Shown: in pieces, positions 9,355 to 16,666 of the stretch
How the letters are laid out: each line of letters starts with the position of its first letter
How positions within the stretch are numbered: position 1 is the stretch's first letter
Source of the DNA: an uncultured Paracoccaceae bacterium
GTDB taxonomy: Bacteria > Pseudomonadota > Alphaproteobacteria > Rhodobacterales > Rhodobacteraceae
Assembly (NCBI GenBank): GCA_937872465.1
Contig: CALMSR010000036.1
Coordinates: 43,999 to 107,998 of the forward strand
Length of the DNA stretch: 64,000 bases
Reading direction: 5' to 3'
The notes under the pieces: generated by a model
Told to the model about the DNA's origin: nothing
What the model saw: the letters and a program-made list of their open reading frames with translations, nothing else
Database searches by the model: none
Translations under genes and position numbers: made by a program

Positions 9355-9518
9355 TGAGGTCTCCAGTCAGGTTGGCTTCCACAAACCCGACCATCGCCGA
9401 AGATCGCGCGATGACCACTGCGTCGCCGGCCGCCTGCCAGCGCGTCAATCCGCGCAGGCAGCCGCCGACGCTACCGTCCAGCTACACCGCGACCGGGGAC
9501 ACGACCTCGCGCGACCGG

Positions 9519-10331
9519 TCAGAGCCTTTGCAGCACGACTATCTCGGAGCCCACGAGTCCGTCGCAGGCGTGGTAGGCGGCCAGTTCCGCGCGCAGATCG
9601 TCGAGCAGACGGCTGCCTTCGAGGCGTGATTCCATCGCCGCGACGCGCGCCTCGAGCGGGCGGTAGTAGGTGTCCATCGCCTCCCGCCCCATGTCGAAAT
9701 GCCCGAGCACATGGTAGCCGGCGCGCCTGGCCTGCTCGAGCCGGACGGGAACGCGGGTCATGGCCGGGTATTCCGTCGCCCAGAAGGCCCGCAGCGCCTC
9801 CGAGGGTTCATCGGTCCGCCACATCATCTCGGAGAACACCAGCGCGCCGCCGGGGCGCAACAGCCCCCGCCAGTCGCGCATCGCGCGCTCGACGCCGATG
9901 ATGTAGGCGCTGCCCTCGGCCCAGATCACGTCCCAGGGGTCATCCGGCACGGGCAATTGCGCCATGTCCAGGTTGCGGATCTCGACCCGGTCGCCGAAGC
10001 CCTTCGCCGCCACCCGGTCGCGAAGTCGGTCCAGCGCCCCTTCGGCCGTGTCAGTCGCCAGGATCCGCGCCGTGGTCGCCTCGGCCAGCGTCATCGTCGC
10101 CATGCCGGGGCCGCAGCCGATCTCGAGGAGCGTCTCTGGCGCGAAGGGCACCATGGCCAGCGCGCGTCGCGTCGCGGCCTCGCTCGCCGGTCCCCAGCAG
10201 TCGAGCTCGGAGAACACCTCCATCAAGCCCGTCATGTAATCGTCATGTGCGTTCATGTCCTTCGACAGCCACGCGACCCGCGCGGCCTCCCCGCTGGAAT
10301 ATCCTTGTGTGCAGCCGCTCCCGGTCGGCAT
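9519..10331 (-). CDS. SAM-dependent methyltransferase, remnant half of a MerR-methyltransferase fusion
   Basis: The open frame codes for a class I methyltransferase domain: LLEIGCGPGMATMTLAEA binds S-adenosylmethionine, and DDPWDVIWAEGSAYIIG follows at motif IV. In the intact family this domain is the C-terminal part of a MerR-type regulator, and the segment around AWLSKDMNAHDDYM matches the linker that normally follows the coiled coil. Here the MerR head lies just upstream in another frame (10332-10452), joined through a deletion. The methyltransferase could still be made from ATG 10331 or ATG 10256, although neither has a convincing ribosome site. Its substrate is unknown. Confidence 0.7.
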   Translation of the reverse strand: MPTGSGCTQGYSSGEAARVAWLSKDMNAHDDYMTGLMEVFSELDCWGPASEAATRRALAMVPFAPETLLEIGCGPGMATMTLAEATTARILATDTAEGALDRLRDRVAAKGFGDRVEIRNLDMAQLPVPDDPWDVIWAEGSAYIIGVERAMRDWRGLLRPGGALVFSEMMWRTDEPSEALRAFWATEYPAMTRVPVRLEQARRAGYHVLGHFDMGREAMDTYYRPLEARVAAMESRLEGSRLLDDLRAELAAYHACDGLVGSEIVVLQRL

Positions 10332-10452
10332 CGGAATACACGCGATAGCCGTTCGCCTGCCGCGCGGCCCTCAGCAGCCCGAGCTTCTCGTAGTAGAGCA
10401 GCGTCGCGCGTGACCGCCCCACGCTCTCCGGCAGTTCTGAAATCCGCATCAT
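10315..10452 (-). pseudogene. MerR-type DNA-binding head, cut by an internal deletion
   Basis: From ATG 10452 or 10449 the frame reads MRISELPESVGRSRATLLYY and then ANGYRVYSDADRERL, a standard MerR winged-helix start. After about 47 residues the frame leaves the family pattern near the bases CTGCACACAAGG. The methyltransferase linker resumes there in a frame shifted by one. About 80 residues of the usual coiled-coil/effector middle are missing. The gene is therefore an in-place deletion of a MerR-methyltransferase fusion. Confidence 0.7.
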
Positions 10453-10496
10453 CCGCTGCCTTGTCCGTCTACGCCGATTCTCGACCGTCGAGGCCG

Positions 10497-10526
10497 TCCT
10501 AAGGTGTGAAGCTATAGACAGGTCAA
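10497..10526 (-). promoter_or_regulatory. Candidate MerR-type promoter (TTGACC, 18 bp, TTAGGA)
   Basis: Upstream of the MerR head the minus strand reads TTGACC, then an 18-bp spacer containing CTATAG, then TTAGGA. The long spacer suits MerR-regulated promoters. The -10 element is weak, so this is a moderate call. Confidence 0.35.
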
Positions 10527-10799
10527 GCCGAATTGTGGTGCTACCCGATGCCCGCTGGTCTCGCGACGATCGCAATGAGACGTTGGGCGTGCCGGAGTGG
10601 CCCGATCTCCGACACGCCCCGAATTGAACGCAGCCTCGGGCGCGGCGGCGCGGCCGGCGAAAACGCGAGCCGGCCGGGTGGGCTCCGAGCGGGTTCGCCG
10701 CCACCCTTGCGGCCGCGCCCGATCCGGCCCACCTTCCGGCGTCTCCCGCGGTCCCCGTGCTTGATCTGGGTCCGGGTCACCATCGTCAGCCGCGAACGG
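10527..10799. other. Gap between MerR remnant and parB-like gene; no gene seen
   Basis: The stretch between the MerR-methyltransferase remnant and the downstream end of the recombinase-ParB operon holds only short frames with arginine-rich, unfamiliar translations. I see no repeats, RNA gene or terminator with a T-run here. It may contain the left end of the recombinase element, but no boundary repeat is visible by eye. Confidence 0.4.
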
Positions 10800-11717
10800 C
10801 TACTCGGTGTCGGCGGCCTCGGCCGGCGCGGTCTCGGTCATGGTCTGGAACTCGCCGAGAAACTCGGGATGGTTCTGCGCCAGATAGCGCACGATCCGCG
10901 CGTTCCCGAGCAGCTTGCCGACATAGCCCTTGATCACGGTCAGATGCAGATGGTCCTGGCCGTAGGTGTCCCGGATCGAGGCAATGCCCTCCTGCAGGCG
11001 GGCCAGCTCCTGTTCCATCCGCGCCATCGCCTCGGGTGTGATGCCTTTGACCTTCTTCGGCTTGGAGGTCTCGACCAGCTGGGCCTGCGGCGTTCCTGCG
11101 AGGATCGCGTTCACATAGGCGACGGAATAGTTGTTCGCGTTGACCAGCAGTTCCGCGGCCCCGATCTGACGCATGGTCTTCATCTTGCGCAGCGCGTCGA
11201 ACACCGCGCCGGTCGCGGGCTTGTCCTTCAGCATCGCCACAGCTTCCTCGCAGATGCCGTCGAGCAACTTGATCTTCTTCTGGATGCTGCGCGTACCGAG
11301 GTCGAGCGCGAGCGCGATCTTCTCCTCCGGCACGCCGCGCTCGATCGCCTTGCGGATCATCCTGTGCTCCTGGATCGGCGCCAGGCGGCTGACCTGCCGG
11401 TTGTAGGTGAAGGCCTCGTCGTCGGTGGAGACGAGACACTCCACCTCCCTCGCGCCGGCGTCCTTCAGCGCCTCGATCCGCAGGTGCCCATCGAGCAGCA
11501 ACCAGGTCGCGGACTTGTCGGGGTTCCGGACGACGACGGGTGGCTCGACGACCCCGATCTGGCCGATGGAGGCCACGATCTGCCGATACTTCCGGCTGGA
11601 TTTCGCGGATTTGCCGAGAGCGCGCAGCGGCAGGATCGCGTCGATGGGGAGGGTGATGCAGTCGTCCTCGAATCCGAGATTGACGCTCTTCGGGGTGTCT
11701 CCTGCGTCGCGTTTCAT
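10800..11717 (-). CDS. ParB/RepB-like protein, third gene of recombinase module
   Basis: This 305-residue protein belongs to the ParB/RepB group, known from plasmid partition and related DNA-binding roles. Residues 20-100 form a ParB N-terminal domain (PLRALGKSAKSSRKYRQIV, then LLLDGHLRIEAL in the nucleotide-binding region). Residues 115-145 look like a helix-turn-helix (PEEKIALALDLGTRSIQKKI), and residues 150-210 resemble the RepB C-terminal domain. The start ATG at 11717 overlaps the stop of the second parB-like gene by 4 nt. No ParA or RepA partner is present, so simple plasmid partition is unlikely. A role in the life cycle of the recombinase element is inferred. Confidence 0.82.
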   Translation of the reverse strand: MKRDAGDTPKSVNLGFEDDCITLPIDAILPLRALGKSAKSSRKYRQIVASIGQIGVVEPPVVVRNPDKSATWLLLDGHLRIEALKDAGAREVECLVSTDDEAFTYNRQVSRLAPIQEHRMIRKAIERGVPEEKIALALDLGTRSIQKKIKLLDGICEEAVAMLKDKPATGAVFDALRKMKTMRQIGAAELLVNANNYSVAYVNAILAGTPQAQLVETSKPKKVKGITPEAMARMEQELARLQEGIASIRDTYGQDHLHLTVIKGYVGKLLGNARIVRYLAQNHPEFLGEFQTMTETAPAEAADTE

Positions 11718-12625
11718 GCCGGCGTTCCCTCAGTGACGGCCCGCGCGAGATCGGCGGGCATCGTCTCGAGTCCCTCGGCCCTGAGCAGTGTCATGAAATG
11801 CTCGTCCGCGCACAGCTTGCGGAAGGCCTCGCGCACGAAGATCAGCCGGCTCTGGGTGAGCTCTGCCTTCTTGATCAGGAGTTTCTGGCGCGTGGCCTCC
11901 TGCTGATAGGCGCGGACAAGACCCTCGCTGGTCAGCGCGCGTTTCGCAATCCGGCGCCCGAGCGGGTTGGCGTGGATCTGTGGGCCTCGCAGTTCGCGCT
12001 GCTGGATCAGGCGGCGCACGAGCGCCAGCTTCCGGCCTCGCAGCTTTTTCTGGGTATAGGCGTCCATGAGCGCCTTCTGCGCGCCCTTCGCGTCCGTCTT
12101 GGAGATCTGGATGGCGAGGTTCAGCGGAAGCCCCCCGGTTTCCACGGCCGAGACCAGGCGCTCCTCGCCGTTCTCCAACAGGCCAGCGATCATGTTCACA
12201 TATTCGGTCGAGACCCCGATTTTCTCCCCAATCTGGCGGTCGTTGTAGCCGCGCTGCCGCAGCGCGCCGATCTCGCGCATCAGGTCGATGGGGTTGTGCT
12301 GCCGCCGCGCGCAGTTCTCGACGAGGCTCATCACGAGGCAATCGCTCTCGTCAGCGTCAATCACGATGGCCGGGATCCGGTCCTGCTTCAGTTCGACGAA
12401 GGCCTCGAGGCGGCCCTGTCCGCAGACGAGGTCGTATTCCTGCGGGTCGGTCCCGGGGCGCGGCGCCACGGTGATCGGGCGCTTCAGGCCGATGCGCGCG
12501 ATGTTTTCCACCATCGCCTCGAAGCTGCGCCGGTTGCGGACGCGGGGATTGAGGATCCGGATCCTGTCGGTCGGGATCAGGGTCACCTGCTTCTGGCTGG
12601 TCGGCTCCATGTCGTCGGGCATCAC
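11714..12625 (-). CDS. ParB-like nuclease-fold protein, second gene of recombinase module
   Basis: This 303-residue protein has a ParB N-terminal domain (IPTDRIRILNPRVRNRR, then LVCGQGRLEAFVELKQD) and a following helix-turn-helix region (YNDRQIGEKIGVSTEYVNMI). The C-terminal third is rich in basic residues and unfamiliar. It overlaps the recombinase stop and the next parB-like start by 4 nt each (ATGA), so the three proteins are made from one coupled message. It is a diverged paralogue of the next gene, not a copy: the two share layout but little exact sequence. The CTP-binding motifs of true ParB are only partly visible, so CTP switching is uncertain. Confidence 0.82.
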   Translation of the reverse strand: MMPDDMEPTSQKQVTLIPTDRIRILNPRVRNRRSFEAMVENIARIGLKRPITVAPRPGTDPQEYDLVCGQGRLEAFVELKQDRIPAIVIDADESDCLVMSLVENCARRQHNPIDLMREIGALRQRGYNDRQIGEKIGVSTEYVNMIAGLLENGEERLVSAVETGGLPLNLAIQISKTDAKGAQKALMDAYTQKKLRGRKLALVRRLIQQRELRGPQIHANPLGRRIAKRALTSEGLVRAYQQEATRQKLLIKKAELTQSRLIFVREAFRKLCADEHFMTLLRAEGLETMPADLARAVTEGTPA

Positions 12626-14193
12626 GCCACCTCCGCGATCCTGGCCCGCGAGGCGAGCGCGTAGAAGAAATCGAGCGTGTCGAACCGGTAGGCATCGAGC
12701 GCGAGCCCGTTCTGCTCGGCAAATTTCAAGCGCCCGAAGGTCATGTCGATGCTGGGCAGCACGTAGTAGTCGCGCGGCGGTTCGTTCATCTCGTCCATGC
12801 GCACGGCGATGGTGATGTCGGGAACCAGGCCGGTGTCGAGGCGGATGCGCCAGCGCAGCGACCCGGCCGCCGTCGCCGTGCAGCGGGCCAGCACGATGGA
12901 CACGGTGAACTCGTCGTTGACACGAACGAGGTCAGTATCCGGGTCCTGCACAGCCCGCCCGCCGTGCTGCGTGACCCCGGCGATGATCTCGGCCACGACC
13001 TGCGGATGCGCCTGCCGCAGCGCCCGGTTCACCTCGATGTAGCTGTAGTCGCGGTCGGGCTCGTAGCCGATCAGCCGGTAGGCGCGCAGGAGACTGCCGA
13101 AGCGGCTTCGATAGGCGCTGGAGGACGGCAGATCATCCTCCTCGTCGATGATCAGCCCCGACAGCATGCCCTGCCGTTTCAGGATCGCGCGCAGGGCATC
13201 GAGCAGTTCCTCATCCGAGAAATGGCGGCTGCGCGCATCCACGATCTCCCGGGCGCGCAGGAACAGCGCCTGATCGACGATGGCGGGATAGGCGCCCTCT
13301 GCGCGGATCCACATCTCGCGCGGGTTCACCACGCGGCGCTGCTTCAGCTTGAACGACACTTTGTTGAAGACGTTGTTCCCGATGTATTTTTCGTTGGTCA
13401 GCACCTGATGGACCGTCGCCCGGGTCCACGGTCGGTCGAGATCCGTGCGGTGTCCTTCGGCGTTCAGAACCTCCGCGATCTCGCGTTCGGGGCGCCCCTC
13501 GTTGACGAACATCTCGTACATGCGCCGGATGATCCGCTGCTCCTCCGCGGGGCCGGGGACCAGGATCACGCGGTCGGTCTGCAGGCTCTTCTGTTCCCCG
13601 CGGGACAGCTCGCCCTTCGGCTTGCCATTCTCGTCGATCAGGACGCGTCGCAGCCCGTATCCGGCTGCACCGCCCTGGCGATAGCCAAGCTCCACGAGGC
13701 GGCATTGCCCGGCGAAGACCTTCACCGACAGCTCGCGGCTGTACTCGCCCGCCATCACCCGCTTGACGGTCTTCAGGAGGTTCGAGCCGATGCTGCCGTC
13801 GTTCTCGAATTGCTCGCCGCAGTAGTGCACCCGGATCCCGGCACGGGAGCAGATGTGCTCGTGGTAGGCACCTTCGTCGGCATCCTGGAACCGGCCCCAG
13901 CGGCTGACATCGTAGACGAGGATCGCCTTGAAATCGGCCTGGCCCGACTGGACCTGGGCCATGAGGTTCTGCAGCGCCTCCCGGCCGTCGAGCCGCAGCC
14001 CGGAACGCTCTGAATCTTCGAACACGCGCAGGATCTGCAGGCCGCGGGCGGCGGCATAGCTGCGGATGACGTCCAGCTGGTTCTTGGTCGAATACTTCTG
14101 GTGATCGGTCGACATCCGGACATAGGCGACGGCGGGCACGTCGGGTTCCGGTACGCTGGCGCCAGGCTCCCGGCTTCCCTCACGCCATTGCAT
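12622..14193 (-). CDS. Large serine recombinase
   Basis: This 523-residue site-specific recombinase of the resolvase/invertase superfamily has a long C-terminal part. The catalytic region starts VAYVRMSTDHQKYSTKNQLD, where the serine of RMS is the expected nucleophile. It continues with ILVYDVSRWGRFQDADEGAY, which carries the conserved arginine. A recombinase domain follows (AEVLNAEGHRTDLDRPWTRA, then LTNEKYIGNNVFNK). The zinc-ribbon cysteines of phage integrases are not obvious in the C-terminus. The gene leads the three-gene operon with two parB-like genes, and a divergent HTH gene starts 321 bp away. It probably moves or inverts the module, but no attachment site was recognised. Confidence 0.88.
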   Translation of the reverse strand: MQWREGSREPGASVPEPDVPAVAYVRMSTDHQKYSTKNQLDVIRSYAAARGLQILRVFEDSERSGLRLDGREALQNLMAQVQSGQADFKAILVYDVSRWGRFQDADEGAYHEHICSRAGIRVHYCGEQFENDGSIGSNLLKTVKRVMAGEYSRELSVKVFAGQCRLVELGYRQGGAAGYGLRRVLIDENGKPKGELSRGEQKSLQTDRVILVPGPAEEQRIIRRMYEMFVNEGRPEREIAEVLNAEGHRTDLDRPWTRATVHQVLTNEKYIGNNVFNKVSFKLKQRRVVNPREMWIRAEGAYPAIVDQALFLRAREIVDARSRHFSDEELLDALRAILKRQGMLSGLIIDEEDDLPSSSAYRSRFGSLLRAYRLIGYEPDRDYSYIEVNRALRQAHPQVVAEIIAGVTQHGGRAVQDPDTDLVRVNDEFTVSIVLARCTATAAGSLRWRIRLDTGLVPDITIAVRMDEMNEPPRDYYVLPSIDMTFGRLKFAEQNGLALDAYRFDTLDFFYALASRARIAEVA

Positions 14194-14514
14194 CTGCCCG
14201 GCTCCGGTTCAGTTCGCTGAAATGCGGTCTGGACGGGCCGGACCAATGTGAATGCTGCTGTCGCCACTCGACCATGCGAGCGCCGGAATGTCGTTTCCGG
14301 AATGCGGCAATTCCTTTCCGCACCGGACGTCCAGGCGGCGCACCTTCCTCGACGATCCGTGCGCACGCTCGAAAGTCTGCCGTGCCGTATCGCAGTGCAT
14401 ATCCGTGACCTTCAAGTGAATGGTCCGCTCCGACAAGCGGCCAAACGGGTCCGCAGCGGGAACTGATGGTTTCTGCCGTTTTCATGGCTCTCCAAAGATT
14501 TAGCGGAGAGAAAC
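14194..14514. other. Divergent regulatory region between recombinase and HTH gene
   Basis: The 321 bp between two diverging starts should hold promoters for both sides and perhaps the recombination site. A Shine-Dalgarno GGAG at 14504 serves the HTH gene. No gene is convincing here; the short frames have no family resemblance. Confidence 0.5.
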
Positions 14515-14838
14515 ATGAAGATGCGCGTGAAAATGGGCACAGTTGTGCCGAAGATGGGCACAGTTGTGCACCTGGACGAGATCCCCGGCGACTATCGCGC
14601 GGCCGTGGCCATGGCGTTGCATGCGGAGCTCGGATCGAGCCACCGGGCGATCAAATCAGCCATGCGGTGGACGGGCGCCAGCGAGCGGACCGTGAAATAT
14701 TGGTTCGCGGGCGAGCGGGGGCCGAGCGGCGAGCACCTCGTGTCGCTCGCGCGTCATTCCGATGCCGTGCTGATCGCGCTGCTCGCGCTGGCGGACCGGC
14801 TGATCGTGGAGGATGCCGAGGACCGGGAGAGCCGATAG
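14515..14838 (+). CDS. Small HTH-like protein divergent from the recombinase module
   Basis: This is a 107-residue protein. The part from about residue 20, VHLDEIPGDYRAAVAMALH and AIKSAMRWTGASERTVKYWF, looks like a helix-turn-helix that would bind DNA, followed by GERGPSGEHLVSLARHS. I recall similar small proteins beside recombinase/ParB sets in other alphaproteobacteria (memory, not a search). ATG 14515 has a GGAG ribosome site 7 bp upstream. The first 18 residues are odd: MGTVV occurs twice because a 16-base DNA repeat lies inside the gene. It is a plausible regulator of the divergent recombinase operon. Confidence 0.65.
   Translation: MKMRVKMGTVVPKMGTVVHLDEIPGDYRAAVAMALHAELGSSHRAIKSAMRWTGASERTVKYWFAGERGPSGEHLVSLARHSDAVLIALLALADRLIVEDAEDRESR
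14533..14569. repeat. Two tandem 16-bp repeats carrying GCACA-GT-TGTGC palindromes
   Basis: The sequence ATGGGCACAGTTGTGC occurs at 14533 and again at 14554. Each copy contains the inverted repeat GCACA-GT-TGTGC. The repeat period is 21 bp, two helical turns, so two dimers would bind the same face of the DNA. This looks like an operator embedded in the start of the HTH gene. Confidence 0.6.
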
Positions 14839-14874
14839 GGGCGGCGTCCCGCGGTATCCGCATCCTTGGATCGT

Positions 14875-14906
14875 GTTCGTTTTTGGTTGTCTTGAATACG
14901 AACCAA
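14875..14906. promoter_or_regulatory. Nested inverted repeats upstream of parD (candidate autoregulatory operator)
   Basis: GTTCGT (14875) pairs with ACGAAC (14898), and TTGGTT (14883) pairs with AACCAA (14901). The repeats end 14 bp before the parD start, the usual place for antitoxin autoregulation. Confidence 0.45.
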
Positions 14907-14920
14907 GAAGGGAGCGTGCC

Positions 14921-15133
14921 ATGTCTCGCACCACCACCATGACCGTCCGAGTGAGCGGCGCCTACGAGAACGTCAGCGAATACATCCGCGACCTGATCCG
15001 TCGCGACAAGGAACGTGCCGAGCGCGAGGCCTTCGATCGGCTGAAGGCCGACCTGAACCGCGTCTTCGCCGCGCCCGACGACAGCTACAAGCCGCTGACC
15101 GCCGCAGAGGTGGTCGCCCGCAACCGGAGTTGA
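14921..15133 (+). CDS. parD: ParD-type antitoxin
   Basis: This 70-residue protein begins with a ribbon-helix-helix segment, TTMTVRVSGAYENVSEYIRD, and ends in a charged tail that would wrap the toxin. This is the classic ParD/CC2985 layout. The ATG at 14921 has AAGGGAG as ribosome site. The toxin gene starts 5 bp after the stop. Expected role: neutralise ParE and, with it, repress its own promoter through the inverted repeats just upstream. Confidence 0.85.
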   Translation: MSRTTTMTVRVSGAYENVSEYIRDLIRRDKERAEREAFDRLKADLNRVFAAPDDSYKPLTAAEVVARNRS

Positions 15134-15137
15134 GCCC

Positions 15138-15446
15138 ATGGCGATCCGCGTCCACGAGGCAGCCTCGCTGCGTCTCGACGGGATTTGCCGCTACACCCGC
15201 GACCGGCGAGGCGAGGCGCAGGCCGAGACATACATCACCGGCCTGTTTGCCGCGTTCGAAGGGATCGAAACACGCAGTGTTGTGGCGAGGCCCGAGCCGG
15301 CCGAGTTCGGGGTGGAGGGGCATTTCTTCCGCTACGAGCGCCATTTCCTGCATTGGTGGCGTTTGTCGAACGGCGACGTCGGTATCGTCACCAACCTCTA
15401 CGAGCGGATGCATCAGATGGACCGATTCAGGCACGACGTTGGTTAG
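15138..15446 (+). CDS. parE: ParE/RelE-superfamily toxin
   Basis: This 102-residue toxin of the ParE type has the pattern SLRLDGICRYTRDRRGEAQA, then YITGLFAAFEGIETRS and a C-terminal RYERHFLHWWRLSNGDVGIV, all usual for this fold. ParE proteins generally poison DNA gyrase; the exact target here is inferred. It lies directly behind parD in the same operon. The pair may stabilise the recombinase element next door. Confidence 0.85.
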   Translation: MAIRVHEAASLRLDGICRYTRDRRGEAQAETYITGLFAAFEGIETRSVVARPEPAEFGVEGHFFRYERHFLHWWRLSNGDVGIVTNLYERMHQMDRFRHDVG

Positions 15447-15829
15447 GTTCCTGCGCAAAGGGAAAAACCTTCGCTCAGCCCGAACAGAAGCAGGTCCGCG
15501 TGTGGGGGAGGACGATGAATCCCGGCCCCGTCCCCTCCGCCACTTGTCCTCATGAAAGCGTTCTCCCGATCCGACCGCAGTCGGATTTTTCGTTGTTTTC
15601 GAGGGTTATGCGGGTGGGTCTGATGACGTCGATCGGCGACGGGAACGAGATCGAGCTCCGCCGCGACCTGTCGGATCGCGAGCGGGAGCTGCTGGCCCGG
15701 AGCGGGCTCGTGAACTGGAACCGCGAGCGGCGGGCAGAGGGCGATGAGCGCTCGCATCCCGCGACAGGCACAAGGAACGATCGCTCGGTCCGTTCGTTGG
15801 TGGAGACACCGCAACCAACGGAGGATTTC
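15447..15829. other. Gap between parE and dodecin gene; no gene seen
   Basis: The dodecin frame stays open upstream through most of this stretch, but its translation is unfamiliar. The ribosome site GGAGG at 15820 favours the short start, so the stretch is best seen as non-coding. It probably holds the promoter for the dodecin-LigD cluster, and no strong -35/-10 pair stood out. Confidence 0.45.
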
Positions 15830-16033
15830 ATGACCGTCGCACGCACAACCGAGATCACGGCGATGTCCCCGAGCAGCTTCGACGACGCGATCCGCGAAGG
15901 GCTGGAGCGCGCCAAGAAGACCCTTCACAACCTGAAATCCAGTTGGATCAAGGACCAGGAAGTGCTGCTCGTCGACGGCAAGCCGGACCAGTACAAGGTG
16001 ACGATGAAGGTGACCTTCGTTCTCGATGGATGA
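15830..16033 (+). CDS. Dodecin
   Basis: This 67-residue flavin-storing protein forms hollow dodecamers in the family. The sequence MTVARTTEITAMSPSSFDDA, then ERAKKTLHNLKSSWIKDQEV and DQYKVTMKVTFVLDG, follows the family from end to end. It includes the tryptophan that stacks on flavin (SSWIK) and a glutamine near residue 54 in the position that contacts the ring. GGAGG lies 6 bp before the ATG. The next gene overlaps its end by 8 nt, so expression is coupled with the CYTH-like and LigD-type genes. Such proteins are linked with stress protection (family knowledge). Confidence 0.9.
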   Translation: MTVARTTEITAMSPSSFDDAIREGLERAKKTLHNLKSSWIKDQEVLLVDGKPDQYKVTMKVTFVLDG

Positions 16034-16664
16034 GCGGCTCGCGGTCTCCGGGCGCGACGGCGTGGCCGAGCGCCTGGCTCCCGCTCCGCGCTACGAGTTC
16101 CGGACCTTCGGCAGTGACCTCTCCGGCACCTTCGCCCGGTTCCGGTCGCTCGGGGAGGAATGCGGCTCGGACGAGCGGGACGACGTCTATTTCATCGAGC
16201 GGCGGCGCGTCGAGGCCGGGCTGAAGCTGCGCGGCGACCTGCTCGACCTGAAGCTCCTCACGCGGACGAATGGCGAGCTCGAGCTTTGGGTGGCGGTCGA
16301 CGCGGCGGAGCTGCCGATGAGCGGCCAGGAGATCTCCCAGCGCTTCTTGGCGCCGGCCGGGATGGCGCGTTTCGTCGAGGCGCGGTGCATCTACGATCAG
16401 GCGGCGCTGCTGACGGCGGCGCCGCGGCCCGATCTGCGGACCGGCGCGGTGCGCAAGCGGAGGCGGCGCTATGCCTTCGACAAGGCGCTGGGCGAATGCA
16501 CCGAATTGAGGGTGTCCGGTCAGGGGCCGCTGCAGACCTGCGCCGTCGAGGGAACCGACGCGAGCCGCCTCGCGGCGCTGATCGGAGCCCTGGGGCTGGG
16601 CTCGGCCGGCAATGTCAGCTATCCGCGGCGCTTGCATGAAGCCGCGTTCGGCGAGGCGGTCTGA
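16026..16664 (+). CDS. CYTH-like fold protein (unknown function)
   Basis: This is a 212-residue protein without a firm name. The layout suggests a CYTH (triphosphate tunnel) fold. There is an N-terminal strand APRYEFRTF, then DVYFIERRRVEAGLKLRGD and LLDLKLLTRTNGELELW. The second half has VRKRRRRYAFDKALGECTEL and a strand-rich end. The canonical ExExK motif is not clear: the expected glutamates are replaced or shifted, so catalysis on triphosphates is doubtful. It overlaps the dodecin gene by 8 nt and is followed after 2 bp by the LigD-type phosphoesterase gene. The family call is an inference from pattern, not a match. Confidence 0.5.
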   Translation: MDERLAVSGRDGVAERLAPAPRYEFRTFGSDLSGTFARFRSLGEECGSDERDDVYFIERRRVEAGLKLRGDLLDLKLLTRTNGELELWVAVDAAELPMSGQEISQRFLAPAGMARFVEARCIYDQAALLTAAPRPDLRTGAVRKRRRRYAFDKALGECTELRVSGQGPLQTCAVEGTDASRLAALIGALGLGSAGNVSYPRRLHEAAFGEAV

Positions 16665-16666
16665 GC

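Noticed and set aside
10800..12625. Plasmid partition locus
   Set aside because: ParA/RepA and a replication initiator are missing, and the genes are coupled to a recombinase.
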